A DNA stretch of 32,014 bases. Source: Deltaproteobacteria bacterium. GTDB taxonomy: Bacteria; Desulfobacterota; Desulfobulbia; Desulfobulbales; JAJRZW01. Each line of letters begins with the position of its first letter. Position 1 is the stretch's first letter. A program made the position numbers and the translations under genes. The stretch covers positions 1-32,014 of the forward strand of contig JAJRZW010000076.1 of assembly GCA_024275015.1 (NCBI GenBank), in the 5' to 3' direction. Below, piece by piece: positions 15,584-24,196 of the stretch. Under the pieces are notes generated by a model. The model did no database searches and had not been told where the DNA came from. It saw only the letters and a list, made by a program, of their open reading frames with translations.

Positions 15584-16755
15584 GCCGTCTGTCTCCGCAG
15601 GAGCGCCGCCGTCCGGGTGGTGATTTCCCCTGCCCCGGGAAGGTAACGCTCCCGGACGGTCATGGACAGGCAGATGGCGGTGAGGAATAACAGCACCACA
15701 TCCGGGCCCCACATGGCGATGAGCATCGGCACCCGGCCCAGTTCGGCCGCTGATTTTGCCGCGGAAATCATAAGATAAAAGAGGATGAAGAGGACGAGAC
15801 CGGCGCTGAGGCCCGGCGGTTTTTGTCCCGGCCCGCCGCTTGTCCCCAGGCTCACCCCGATCAGGGTCAGGAGGAAACAGCCCAGCGGCAGGGCGAGGCG
15901 ATGGTGGAATTCGGTCCGTAATTGCCGGGCGCGATTGCTTTCGGGCCCGAGCTTTTCGGCCCCGGCAATAAGTTCGCTCATGCTCAGGCCGCCCTCGTCA
16001 ACGGTGCTTACCGCAGTGCCGTCGATGACCCGGGGCGGTTCCACCGGCATGGAGAGGTCATAGTCGAGAAAGCCTGTTGCCGCGCCTTTGTCCCGGCCGA
16101 GTTGCAGGGCCGTGCCTTGGTGGAGTTTCAGGGCCACCCTCATCTGTTCGAGGTCGGGGACAAGTTCCCCGCTTTCGGCGCTGATGGTCATCGGCGCTCC
16201 GGGGTCACGGAGATCGTTTAAGTAAACCCCGTAAAGCCGGCCGGTTTCCGGGTCGATGCGGTTGACATGAATGATTACGTCCCGCACCGCGTCGACAAAT
16301 ACTCCGGGCCTGATTCCGGCCGCGAGCCGGTTCTTCGCCAGCCGGACCAGGAGCCGTTTCATGTTTACCGTGGCTGCCGGGGCCAGAACCGTGGTGTCCC
16401 AGGCGGTGAGTCCGGCGGCAAAGATGGCGAAGAGCAGCACCGGGACTATTATCGGCGTGAAACCGATTCCGCAGCCCTTCAAAACCAGAATCTCGTTGTC
16501 GGCGGAGAGGCGGGAAAAGGCGGTGATCGTTGCCAGGGCCCCGGCCATCGGCAGTCCGAAGAGGAGGATTTTGGGAATGATGTAGGCGCAGACGCGGATG
16601 AAATCAGCCCCGCCGATGTTAAGGGAAAAGACAAGGCCCATGAGCTGGAGTATCTGCCCAAGGCCGATAATCGCCACCACGATCACAAGACTCGCCCAAA
16701 AGGGCGCGGTGAGTTCGCGGAGGATATACTGGGTGAGGATCGACGGTTTAAGCAT
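15580..16755 (-). CDS. lptF: LPS export permease LptF (YjgP/YjgQ family)
   Basis: 391 residues from the ATG at 16755 (MLKPSILTQYILREL), 14 bases after the crcB stop; the longer in-frame start at 16872 would run through crcB and has a non-family sequence. Six membrane helices are visible with a periplasmic beta-jellyroll region between helices 3 and 4 (about 130-270). The loop FSRLSADNEILVLKGCGIG is the LptB-contacting segment. It pairs with LptG, whose gene overlaps its end, to export lipopolysaccharide. The gene order crcB-lptF-lptG on one strand suggests a single transcript. Confidence 0.88.
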   Translation of the reverse strand: MLKPSILTQYILRELTAPFWASLVIVVAIIGLGQILQLMGLVFSLNIGGADFIRVCAYIIPKILLFGLPMAGALATITAFSRLSADNEILVLKGCGIGFTPIIVPVLLFAIFAAGLTAWDTTVLAPAATVNMKRLLVRLAKNRLAAGIRPGVFVDAVRDVIIHVNRIDPETGRLYGVYLNDLRDPGAPMTISAESGELVPDLEQMRVALKLHQGTALQLGRDKGAATGFLDYDLSMPVEPPRVIDGTAVSTVDEGGLSMSELIAGAEKLGPESNRARQLRTEFHHRLALPLGCFLLTLIGVSLGTSGGPGQKPPGLSAGLVLFILFYLMISAAKSAAELGRVPMLIAMWGPDVVLLFLTAICLSMTVRERYLPGAGEITTRTAALLRRQTA

Positions 16756-16769
16756 CCCGGCCGCGGGTC

Positions 16770-17153
16770 TCAGCCCGACAGGTGGATTTTTCGGGTCAGG
16801 GCGTAACCGGCCACGACCATGAAGATGCCCAGGAGGTTGCTCACCGCGAGGTATATGAGGGCGGTTTTCCACTGCCCGGCGCGGAAGAGCTGGGTGGTTT
16901 CACGGGCAAAGGTGGAAAAGGTGGTGAATCCGCCGAGAAAGCCGGTAAAGATGAAGAACCGCCAGCCCTGGGTGAGGGTGGTACCCTCGAAGAAGCTCCA
17001 GAGCAATCCCATGATAAAGGAGCCGATGAGGTTCGCGGCCAGGGTTCCGGCCGGGAAGACTTCTCCCCCCAGGGGCTGGAAGATAAGGAACATAAGTTGA
17101 CGAAAGGCGGCCCCCACAGCGCCGCCGCTCAATATGGCAAGTACATTTAACAT
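16770..17153 (-). CDS. crcB: Fluoride channel FluC/CrcB
   Basis: 127 residues, four membrane helices. Family hallmarks are visible: GGAVGAAFRQL near the start, GTLAANLIGSFIMG with the pore Asn, and GFLGGFTTFSTF, whose phenylalanines form the fluoride pathway and whose Gly/Thr run holds the central sodium site. FluC works as an antiparallel dual-topology dimer that lets toxic fluoride leave the cell. It is first in a minus-strand run with lptF and lptG, and divergent from the RACo-like gene across only 73 bases. I found no fluoride-riboswitch consensus in that gap. Confidence 0.93.
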   Translation of the reverse strand: MLNVLAILSGGAVGAAFRQLMFLIFQPLGGEVFPAGTLAANLIGSFIMGLLWSFFEGTTLTQGWRFFIFTGFLGGFTTFSTFARETTQLFRAGQWKTALIYLAVSNLLGIFMVVAGYALTRKIHLSG

Positions 17154-17226
17154 CGGTTACATTCCGTTTCTGCGGTTTTGTTCCGGCGGCGGCCTTGCCG
17201 TCGTTTAAATTAGCCAATTTACTCTC

Positions 17227-18777
17227 ATGCGCGAACAAAGGCAAATAAAGTCGCTGGTCGAATGCCGGCCGATCCTGGCCCAGGCCCCGAGGCTTGGGGA
17301 CAATACCGCCGATCTTGACCGGCTTCGCCGCGGTCTCGGGATGACGGCCGGTGAGGTTGTTATCCCCTGGCCCCAGGCCCGGACGGTGGCCACCGCCTTC
17401 CGGGCCGCCGATTTCGCCGGTCATGCCCTGCTTGACTGCAGCGGCGCGGTACCAGCGGTGATGGCGGCGCGGGCCACGGCGGTGGAGATTCTTCCCGCCA
17501 TGGCCCTTGATCTCGGCACCACCCATCTTGAGGCGAGCCTGATTGATATGCTAAGCGGCCGTCGTCTGGCCGCCGCCAACCGCGTCAACCCCCAGGTTGT
17601 CCATGGCGACGACATCCTTTCCCGGATTCATTTTGCCACCCGTGACGGCGGTCTTGATACCCTGCGGCATGAGATTAATACCGCGGTGGCGGAACTTGCC
17701 CTTGAACTTGCCGCCGCCGCAGCGGTTGTTCCGGAAGATATCTGTGCCCTCTGCGTGTCCGGTAATACCACCATGAGCCATTTTTTCTTAGGTCTTGATC
17801 CCTACAACCTGATCCGTGCTCCTTATATCCCGGTGGTAAACTTTGTCGACCCCGCCACTGCCGGGGAACTGGGGATAAAAAAAATTCACCCGGCCGCCCC
17901 GGTGCTGGTGATGCCCGGGGTGGGGAGCTATTTCGGCGGTGATCTCCTTTCCGGGATCATCGCCAGTGACCTCGATCGTTCTTCCGCGCCGGTGTTGTTG
18001 ATTGACGTCGGCACCAACGCCGAGGTCGTGATCGGTAACCGCGACTGGTTGATCGCCTGCGCCGGGGCGGCCGGGCCGGCGCTGGAGGGCGGGGTGGCGC
18101 GGATGGGGATGCGGGCCGGGTCCGGGGCCATTGACCGGGTATGGCTTGAGAACGGTGAGCCGGAGTTCAGCACCATCGCCGATCAACCGGCCCGGGGAAT
18201 CTGTGGTTCCGGGGTAATCGACCTCGTCGCCGCCCTTTATCTCGGACGGTTCATTGATATGCGGGGTAAATTCGTCATCTCCCGCTGCGGCGGACGGTTG
18301 ACGGAAACGGCGGACGGCCCCGCCTTTGTCCTGGCCCGGGGCGGGGAAGCGGCCGGGGGCGGGACGGTGCTGTTTACCCAGGTCGATCTTGACGCGGTCA
18401 TGCGCTCCAAGGCGGCGATGTACTCCATTCTCAGCACCATCACCGCCGAGGTCGGCTGCGGCTTTGCCGACCTTGAAAAGATCTTTGTCGCCGGGGCCTT
18501 CGGCCGTCATATCAATCCCGAAAGCGCGATTACCATCGGCATGATGCCAGATCTGCCCCGGGAGCGTTTTATCCCCCTGGGCAATACCTCACTCGCCGGG
18601 GCTGAACACCTGCTCTGTCATCGTGACGATATCGCCCGCCTTAAAGATCTGGTGCAGCGGATCACCTACCTGGAACTCAACGTCAACCAGGAGTTCATGC
18701 TCCGCTTTTCCTCCTGCCGTTTCATCCCCCATACCGACCCCGCCCTTTTTCCGTCAGTACCACTTTTTGTTGACTGA
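17227..18777 (+). CDS. RACo-like (DUF4445) ASKHA activator lacking the ferredoxin domain
   Basis: 516 residues. It matches the middle and C-terminal parts of reductive activators of corrinoid proteins. These include MALDLGTTHLEASLID (phosphate loop, about 95), VNPQVVHGDDILSRI, LCVSGNTTMSHFFLG, LLIDVGTNAEVVIGN (about 257), CAGAAGPALEGG, GICGSGVIDL, FVAGAFGRHINPE and the closing FIPHTDPALFPSV. RACo uses ATP and a 2Fe-2S ferredoxin domain to re-reduce cob(II)alamin. That N-terminal domain with its four-Cys motif is missing: the protein starts in what looks like the linker, and the 73-base gap to divergent crcB leaves no room for it. A separate ferredoxin would be needed. The start lacks a clear ribosome site. 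Confidence 0.85.
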   Translation: MREQRQIKSLVECRPILAQAPRLGDNTADLDRLRRGLGMTAGEVVIPWPQARTVATAFRAADFAGHALLDCSGAVPAVMAARATAVEILPAMALDLGTTHLEASLIDMLSGRRLAAANRVNPQVVHGDDILSRIHFATRDGGLDTLRHEINTAVAELALELAAAAAVVPEDICALCVSGNTTMSHFFLGLDPYNLIRAPYIPVVNFVDPATAGELGIKKIHPAAPVLVMPGVGSYFGGDLLSGIIASDLDRSSAPVLLIDVGTNAEVVIGNRDWLIACAGAAGPALEGGVARMGMRAGSGAIDRVWLENGEPEFSTIADQPARGICGSGVIDLVAALYLGRFIDMRGKFVISRCGGRLTETADGPAFVLARGGEAAGGGTVLFTQVDLDAVMRSKAAMYSILSTITAEVGCGFADLEKIFVAGAFGRHINPESAITIGMMPDLPRERFIPLGNTSLAGAEHLLCHRDDIARLKDLVQRITYLELNVNQEFMLRFSSCRFIPHTDPALFPSVPLFVD

Positions 18778-18785
18778 TTCACTCT

Positions 18786-18822
18786 CTTCATCTTTTCTTC
18801 ATATATCTTCGGTTAACTTCAA
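18786..18822 (+). promoter_or_regulatory. Candidate operator: four phased CTTC repeats upstream of arnB
   Basis: CTTCAT-N5-CTTCAT (18786-18802) continues as CTTCGG (18807) and CTTCAA (18817), giving CTTC every 10-11 bases, one helical turn. This is the architecture of OmpR-family sites, including the PmrA box (two half-sites, N5), although the bases differ from CTTAAT. The OmpR-family regulator gene at the end of the arn operon is the natural candidate binder. The repeat at 18914-19055 lies between this site and arnB. No clear -10 was recognised. Confidence 0.35.
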
Positions 18823-18849
18823 TGTCGTTGTTTCCTTACACCTGGCCTG

Positions 18850-18874
18850 ATCTCGAACGCTCACGGATTCAGGT
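18850..18874 (+). repeat. Short dispersed repeat, copy 3 (25 bp)
   Basis: ATCTCGAACG followed by one base and TCACGGATTCAGGT. This is identical to 675-699 at 24 of 25 positions. It lies in the 343-base gap between the RACo-like gene and arnB, 40 bases before the multi-hairpin repeat. Confidence 0.6.
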
Positions 18875-18913
18875 CATCAGCTGAAATCTTGTTTCGAGAT
18901 GTTATGCCGACCC

Positions 18914-19055
18914 GTTGAAAAACGGGCTGGTCGCGGCGCACGGACGCGCCGTCGATTTCACCGGGTTAAAAACCCGGTGAAATCGAGAGGTTGGCCGGGA
19001 CTTGTTTTGGCCAACCGGGAGTTGAAAAAGCCAGGACGGCTTTTTCAACAGTCTG
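18914..19055 (+). repeat. Multi-hairpin repeat, copy 4 (best preserved)
   Basis: All stems are intact. CCCGTT-GAAA-AACGGG straddles the left end. CGGCGC/GCGCCG follows, then GATTTCACCGGGTT-AAA-AACCCGGTGAAATC (14 bp, 18954-18984), GGTTGGCC/GGCCAACC (18989-19016) and GTTGAAAAAGCC-AGGAC-GGCTTTTTCAAC (12 bp, 19021-19049), ending CAGTCTG. The last hairpin has the A-run/stem/T-run form of a two-way intrinsic terminator. It lies between the RACo-like gene and arnB. Confidence 0.85.
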
Positions 19056-19120
19056 ATAGACTCAAGAGCGTGGTTTGTTGAGCGCTTACTTCGGATATTG
19101 TGACGAAAGAGAAAAAAAAT

Positions 19121-20272
19121 ATGTCCCGCAAATTTCTTCCCTTTTCCCGCCCTGCCATCGGCGAGGACGAGATCGCGGCGGTGGCCGCGGTGATGCGCTC
19201 CGGCTGGATTACCACCGGAGCGCGGGCGGCTGAGTTTGAAGATCGTTTTGCCGCTTATTGCGGGGCCGCTTCCGCGGTGGCCCTGAATTCGGCCACCGCC
19301 GGGATGCATCTGGCACTTGCCGCCCTCGGTATCGGTCCCGGCGACGAGGTCATAACCCCGTCGATGACCTGGGTCTCCACAGTCAATCTCATCGTTCTTG
19401 CCGGGGCTGTCCCGGTGTTTGCCGATATTGACCGCGATACCATGATGGTCACTCCGGAGACGGTGGAGCCGCTCATCACCTCCAGGACCCGGGCTATTAT
19501 TCCGGTTCATTTTGCCGGGGCCTGCTGTGAGCTTGCTCCCCTGCGTGAACTGGCTGACGCCGGTAATATCTCCCTGATCGAGGACGCCGCCCATGCCGTC
19601 GGCAGCGAGTATGATGGGCGGATGATCGGTTCTTCCGGCACTGCGATTTTTTCTTTTCATCCGATCAAAAACATGACCTGCGGCGAGGGGGGGATGGTGG
19701 TCAGTGACGATGCCGAACTCCTTGAGCGGATCCGGCGCCTGAAATTTCACGGCCTCGGGGTCGACGCCTATGACCGCGCCACCCAAGGCCGCGCCCCCCA
19801 GGCCGAGGTGATCGAGCCCGGGTTCAAGTATAACCTCACCGATATCGCCGCGGCCCTCGGGATGGGGCAGCTCTCAAGGCTTGACGGTTTCATCGCCCGC
19901 CGGACGCTTCTGGCCGAGCGTTATCTCTGTCTGCTTGCCGATGTCCCCGGTATCACCCCCCTGGCTGTACCCGAGTCTACCAGCCGTCACGCCTGGCACC
20001 TGCTTATCGTCCGGATCGGTGAAGAGCTCGCTCCTGACCGGGATGCATTCATGGCCGCGCTCAAGGGGAAAAATATCGGAACCGGCCTTCATTTCAAGGC
20101 GGTACATACCCAGAAATACTATCGCGACCATCTGCCGTCGACGGACGGAGGTCTCGTTGCCACCGAATGGAATTCGGAGCGGATATGTTCTCTGCCCCTA
20201 TTCCCTGACATGACCATGGCCGACGTTGACCGGGTGGTGACCGCAATTCGTGAGGTGGGCGATGCGACCTGA
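19121..20272 (+). CDS. arnB: UDP-4-amino-4-deoxy-L-arabinose aminotransferase
   Basis: 383 residues from the ATG at 19121, which has GAAAGAG 9 bases upstream; a GTG at 19100 is possible but has no ribosome site. It is a DegT/DnrJ/StrS-type PLP enzyme that aminates UDP-4-keto-arabinose with glutamate. Close to enterobacterial ArnB throughout: [54 protein letters not shown], the PLP lysine in [62 protein letters not shown] and [17 protein letters not shown]. First gene of the arn operon; its end overlaps arnC. Together with the other arn genes it attaches aminoarabinose to lipid A, which lowers surface charge and protects against cationic peptides. Confidence 0.96.
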   Translation: MSRKFLPFSRPAIGEDEIAAVAAVMRSGWITTGARAAEFEDRFAAYCGAASAVALNSATAGMHLALAALGIGPGDEVITPSMTWVSTVNLIVLAGAVPVFADIDRDTMMVTPETVEPLITSRTRAIIPVHFAGACCELAPLRELADAGNISLIEDAAHAVGSEYDGRMIGSSGTAIFSFHPIKNMTCGEGGMVVSDDAELLERIRRLKFHGLGVDAYDRATQGRAPQAEVIEPGFKYNLTDIAAALGMGQLSRLDGFIARRTLLAERYLCLLADVPGITPLAVPESTSRHAWHLLIVRIGEELAPDRDAFMAALKGKNIGTGLHFKAVHTQKYYRDHLPSTDGGLVATEWNSERICSLPLFPDMTMADVDRVVTAIREVGDAT

Positions 20273-21224
20273 ATTTTCGATAGTGGTGCCGGTCTATAAC
20301 GAGGCTGAAAATCTTGATGAACTCCTCTCCCGGACCCTGGCGAGCTGCCGCGCCATTTCGCGGTCATTTGAATTTATCCTTGTCGATGACGGCAGTGACG
20401 ATGATTCCGCCGCTCGTATTCTTGCCGCCGTCGACCGCGACCCCGAAGTGGTGGCGGTGATCCTGAACCGTAATTACGGGCAGCACGCCGCCATATTCGC
20501 CGGTTTCGAACAGTGCCGCGGTCGGGTGGTGATCACCCTTGACGCCGACCTGCAGAATCCGCCCGAGGAGATTCCCCGGCTCCTGGCCGAGATGGATAAG
20601 GGGGTCGACGTGGTCGGTACTGTCCGCGCCCGGCGCCGGGATTCATTTTTTCGTCGTTTCGCCTCGTCCCTGGTCAACCGTATGGTGCAGAAGAGTACCG
20701 GGGTGATGATGCACGATTACGGCTGCATGCTCCGGGCTTACCGGGCCCATATCGTCGCCGCCATGCTTCAGTGCGGTGAGCGTTCGACCTTTATTCCCAT
20801 CCTCGCCAACGCCTTTGCCCGCGCCACCGTCGAGATCGAGGTCGATCACGCCGCCAGGGCCCACGGCGATTCCAAGTACAGCCTGATGAAACTTGTGGCC
20901 CTGCAGTTTGATCTTCTCACCAGCATGTCAACTTTTCCCCTGCGGCTTTTAAGTGTGCTGGGGACGATGATCGCCGCCGGCGGCATTGGTTTCGGGGGCT
21001 TATTGTTCATCCTGCGTCTGGTCTACGGCGCCGCCTGGGCCGTGTCAGGGGTGTTTACCCTTTTCGCCCTTCTTTTTGTCTTTATCGGGGCCCAGTTCAT
21101 TGCCATGGGGCTTTTGGGTGAGTACATCGGCCGCATCTATCACGACGTCCGGGCCCGGCCGCGTTACTTTATCCAGGAGATCGCCGGCCGCGTGGCCGGC
21201 GGCGAAGGCAAGAGTGATAAGTAA
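20262..21224 (+). CDS. arnC: Undecaprenyl-phosphate 4-deoxy-4-formamido-L-arabinose transferase
   Basis: 320 residues. The ATG at 20262 overlaps the end of arnB by 11 bases and has GAGG six bases upstream; a GTG at 20250 is less likely. An N-terminal GT2 glycosyltransferase domain ([43 protein letters not shown]) is followed by two C-terminal membrane helices (about 230-260 and 265-295) and [20 protein letters not shown]. ArnC moves the formylated aminoarabinose from UDP to undecaprenyl phosphate on the inner face of the membrane. A 72-base gap precedes arnA. Confidence 0.94.
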   Translation: MRPEFSIVVPVYNEAENLDELLSRTLASCRAISRSFEFILVDDGSDDDSAARILAAVDRDPEVVAVILNRNYGQHAAIFAGFEQCRGRVVITLDADLQNPPEEIPRLLAEMDKGVDVVGTVRARRRDSFFRRFASSLVNRMVQKSTGVMMHDYGCMLRAYRAHIVAAMLQCGERSTFIPILANAFARATVEIEVDHAARAHGDSKYSLMKLVALQFDLLTSMSTFPLRLLSVLGTMIAAGGIGFGGLLFILRLVYGAAWAVSGVFTLFALLFVFIGAQFIAMGLLGEYIGRIYHDVRARPRYFIQEIAGRVAGGEGKSDK

Positions 21225-21296
21225 AAAGGCAGAAATATCATCAGGTTACTGTTTTGTGTTCGTTCCCTGTCCATCAATCCTGAAAAAGGAAAAATT

Positions 21297-23285
21297 ATGA
21301 AAACTATAGTTCTTGCTTACCATAATATCGGCTGTGCCGGACTCAGCGCCCTTATTGACGCGGGCTTTGATGTTCAGGCGGTGTTTACCCATGCCGATGA
21401 TCCCGGAGAAAACATCTGGTTTGACTCGGTGGCCGAGCTTGCCGCCGGCCACGCGATCCCGGTATTCGCCCCGGACGACATTAACCATCCCCTTTGGGTA
21501 GATCGGGTCCGGGAGATGGGTCCGGAGATCATTTTTTCCTTTTATTATCGCAACCTGGTCGGCCGGGAGATCCTTGCCATGCCCGCGGCCGGGGCCTTGA
21601 ACCTCCACGGCTCACTCTTGCCGAAATACCGTGGCCGCTGCCCGGTGAACTGGGCCCTGGTCAACGGCGAGAGCGAGACCGGGGTCACCCTGCATTATAT
21701 GACCCCGCATCCGGACGACGGCGATATCGTCGGGCGGCGGAAGGTCGTCATCGCTGACGAGGACGACGCGGTAAGTCTCCATGGCAAACTAACCACTGCC
21801 GCCGCCGGTCTCCTTGACGAGCTTCTGCCGCGGATCAAGGCGAAAAATGCCCCGCGCGCGCCTCAGAACCACAAGATGGCCACCTGCTTCGGCGGCCGGC
21901 GACCGGCGGATGGCGAGATCGACTGGAACCTTGACGCGGTTCAGGTGAGAAATCTCGTCCGGGCGGTGACCCGGCCCTATCCCGGCGCCTTTACCTGGCT
22001 CGGCAACCGTAAATGTCTCGTCTGGAAGGCGGAGATTCGGGACGATAACCAGGGCAAGGCCCCGGGAACAGTGTTGTCCGCCGCTCCCCTGGTTATCGCC
22101 TGCGGCAGGGGGGCGGTTGAGGTCGCGGCCGGGCAGGACGACGGCGGGGTATATATGAACGGGGGGCAGCTCGCGGTTGAACTCAACCTGGTTTCCGGGA
22201 TGCGCTTCGGGCCTCTCCTTTCCCGGGTAAAGGAGAAAAAGCGGAAAAAGCATGTCCTGATTCTCGGAGCCAACGGCTTTATCGGTCACCATCTGAGTCG
22301 GCGTCTCCTTTTAGACGGCGGTTACGATGTCCACGCCATGGACCTCGGCACCGACGCCATCGCCCCGTTTTTCAACGAGCCCGGCTTCAACTTCCGCGAG
22401 GGTGATATCTCGATCATGCGGGAATGGATCGAGTATCACGTCCGCAAATGCGATATCGTTCTGCCGCTGGTGGCCATCGCCACCCCGGCTGAGTACGTCA
22501 GGAATCCCCTCCGGGTCTTTGAACTTGATTTTGAGGAGAACCTGCGCGTTACCCGTTATTGCGCCAAATACGGCAAAAGGATCATCTTCCCGTCCACCTC
22601 CGAGGTCTACGGGATGTGCGGCGATGATGAGTTTGACGAGAACGAGTCGCAATTTGTTCTCGGGCCGATAAGAAAGCAGCGCTGGATTTATTCCTGCGCC
22701 AAACAGATGATGGACCGGGTGATCTGGGCCTACGGCGCCACCCGCGGCCTGCCCTTTACCCTTATCCGTCCCTTTAACTGGGTCGGCCCCCGGCTGGACA
22801 CCCTTGATTCGGCCCGGATCGGCTCATCCCGGGTGATCACTCAGTTCATCCTCAACCTGGTCGAGGGCACTCCCATCCGCCTGGTGGACGGTGGGCGGCA
22901 GAAACGCTGTTTTACCGACTATAAGGACGGCATCGACTGTCTTTTCCGGATCATCGAAAACCGTGACAACCGTTGTGACAAAAAGATTTTTAATATCGGC
23001 AACCCTGACAACGAGTACTCGGTAAAGGATTTGGCCGGGATCCTGGTGGATAAATTTGAAAAACATCCCCTGCGGGACAGGTTTCCGCCCTTTGCCGGTT
23101 TTCGCGAGATTGAGGCCCGGGTTTTCTACGGCGCGGGCTATCAGGACGTGCAGCACCGTCGTCCTTCCATCCGCCAGGCGCGGAATATCCTTGGCTGGCA
23201 GCCTGTGGTCCCGTTTGAGGAGTCGGTCAACGAGACCCTGGACTATTTCCTCCGCCAGGAGGTGGATCGGGGCGGGGATCGGTGA
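21297..23285 (+). CDS. arnA: Bifunctional UDP-glucuronate decarboxylase / UDP-Ara4N formyltransferase
   Basis: 662 residues, the full two-domain length. The N-terminal formyltransferase (1-305) carries N102, H104 and D140 at the same numbers as in E. coli ([13 protein letters not shown] and [10 protein letters not shown]). The C-terminal short-chain dehydrogenase domain (about 320-660) has [10 protein letters not shown] for NAD binding, STSEVYG near 433 and the catalytic YSCAK near 464, plus the conserved [15 protein letters not shown] near 615. The C-terminal half oxidatively decarboxylates UDP-glucuronate and the N-terminal half formylates UDP-Ara4N using formyl-tetrahydrofolate. AAAAGGA lies six bases before the ATG. 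The stop overlaps the arnD start (TGATG). Confidence 0.97.
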   Translation: MKTIVLAYHNIGCAGLSALIDAGFDVQAVFTHADDPGENIWFDSVAELAAGHAIPVFAPDDINHPLWVDRVREMGPEIIFSFYYRNLVGREILAMPAAGALNLHGSLLPKYRGRCPVNWALVNGESETGVTLHYMTPHPDDGDIVGRRKVVIADEDDAVSLHGKLTTAAAGLLDELLPRIKAKNAPRAPQNHKMATCFGGRRPADGEIDWNLDAVQVRNLVRAVTRPYPGAFTWLGNRKCLVWKAEIRDDNQGKAPGTVLSAAPLVIACGRGAVEVAAGQDDGGVYMNGGQLAVELNLVSGMRFGPLLSRVKEKKRKKHVLILGANGFIGHHLSRRLLLDGGYDVHAMDLGTDAIAPFFNEPGFNFREGDISIMREWIEYHVRKCDIVLPLVAIATPAEYVRNPLRVFELDFEENLRVTRYCAKYGKRIIFPSTSEVYGMCGDDEFDENESQFVLGPIRKQRWIYSCAKQMMDRVIWAYGATRGLPFTLIRPFNWVGPRLDTLDSARIGSSRVITQFILNLVEGTPIRLVDGGRQKRCFTDYKDGIDCLFRIIENRDNRCDKKIFNIGNPDNEYSVKDLAGILVDKFEKHPLRDRFPPFAGFREIEARVFYGAGYQDVQHRRPSIRQARNILGWQPVVPFEESVNETLDYFLRQEVDRGGDR

Positions 23286-24196
23286 TGATTCCGGTCGGGC
23301 TTCGGGTGGATGTCGATACCCTGCGCGGCACCCGGATCGGGGTTCCGCGACTGCTGGACCTGCTTGCCCATGAGGGCATTCACGCCAGTTTCTTTTTTTC
23401 GGTGGGACCGGATAATATGGGCCGTCATCTCCGGCGGCTTGCCAATCCGTTTTTTGCCTTGAAGATGGTTCGGACCCGGGCCGCGAGCCTCTATGGATGG
23501 GATATCCTCTTTAAAGGCATCCTGTGGCCCGGTCCTCTGATCGGCAAGAGGTGTGCGGCGGTAATCCGCGATACCGACGGCGCCGGGCATGAGGTTGGTC
23601 TGCACGCCTGGGATCACCATGGCTGGCAGTGCCGGGCCTCCGGCTGGGACGAGGATCATGCCGCCGCCGCCATTGCCCGGGGTTTTGAGACCCTCGGGGA
23701 TATCCTCGGACATCCGCCGGTGGCGGCCGCGGCCCCGGCATGGCGGGTGACCGGGGACATACTCGCGGCCCGGGAGCGTTTCGGCTTCCGTTATCTCTCC
23801 GACTGCCGGGGTTACAGTGTCTTCCGCCCCCGGTTTTCCGGGGGTGAGGCAACGGTGCAGGTCCCCACCACCCTGCCTGCATATGACGAGGTGGTGGGGC
23901 GGATAATTACGCCGGGACGTTACAACGCCTGGCTCCTCGATAAGATCCGCCCCGATCGTCTCAATGTCCTTACCGTTCATGCCGAGGCCGAGGGTATTGC
24001 CTGTGCTGATCTCTTTGTTGACTTCCTCCACCGGGCCCGGGACCGCGGCATTGTTTTTTTCCCCTTGGGAGAATTTGTTGAGCGCGCCGTACCGGAAGCG
24101 GGAATGATAAAAACGGGCCGGATGGCGGGCCGGGCCGGATGGGTAGCGATTCAGGCGAAAAATCCGAACGTAAACCGCATGGATACGGAAAGATGA
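23285..24196 (+). CDS. arnD: 4-deoxy-4-formamido-L-arabinose-phosphoundecaprenol deformylase
   Basis: 303 residues, polysaccharide deacetylase (NodB) fold. The ATG at 23285 overlaps the arnA stop; a GTG three bases earlier is an alternative. VGLRVDVDTLRGTRIGVPRLL contains the metal Asp, GHEVGLHAWDHHGWQ the metal-binding histidine region, and VLTVHAEAEG the catalytic His segment. ArnD removes the formyl group from undecaprenyl-phosphate-linked sugar before transport to the periplasm. No signal peptide. The C-terminal ~30 residues are basic and weakly conserved. The stop overlaps the arnT start (ATGA). Confidence 0.93.
   Translation: MIPVGLRVDVDTLRGTRIGVPRLLDLLAHEGIHASFFFSVGPDNMGRHLRRLANPFFALKMVRTRAASLYGWDILFKGILWPGPLIGKRCAAVIRDTDGAGHEVGLHAWDHHGWQCRASGWDEDHAAAAIARGFETLGDILGHPPVAAAAPAWRVTGDILAARERFGFRYLSDCRGYSVFRPRFSGGEATVQVPTTLPAYDEVVGRIITPGRYNAWLLDKIRPDRLNVLTVHAEAEGIACADLFVDFLHRARDRGIVFFPLGEFVERAVPEAGMIKTGRMAGRAGWVAIQAKNPNVNRMDTER

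Noticed and set aside
16756-16872. N-terminal extension of LptF from the ATG at 16872
   Set aside because: It would run through the crcB end, has no family similarity, and MLKPSILTQYIL at 16755 is the normal family start.
17154-17226. Fluoride riboswitch in front of crcB
   Set aside because: The 73-base gap read on the minus strand has no matching consensus or pseudoknot.
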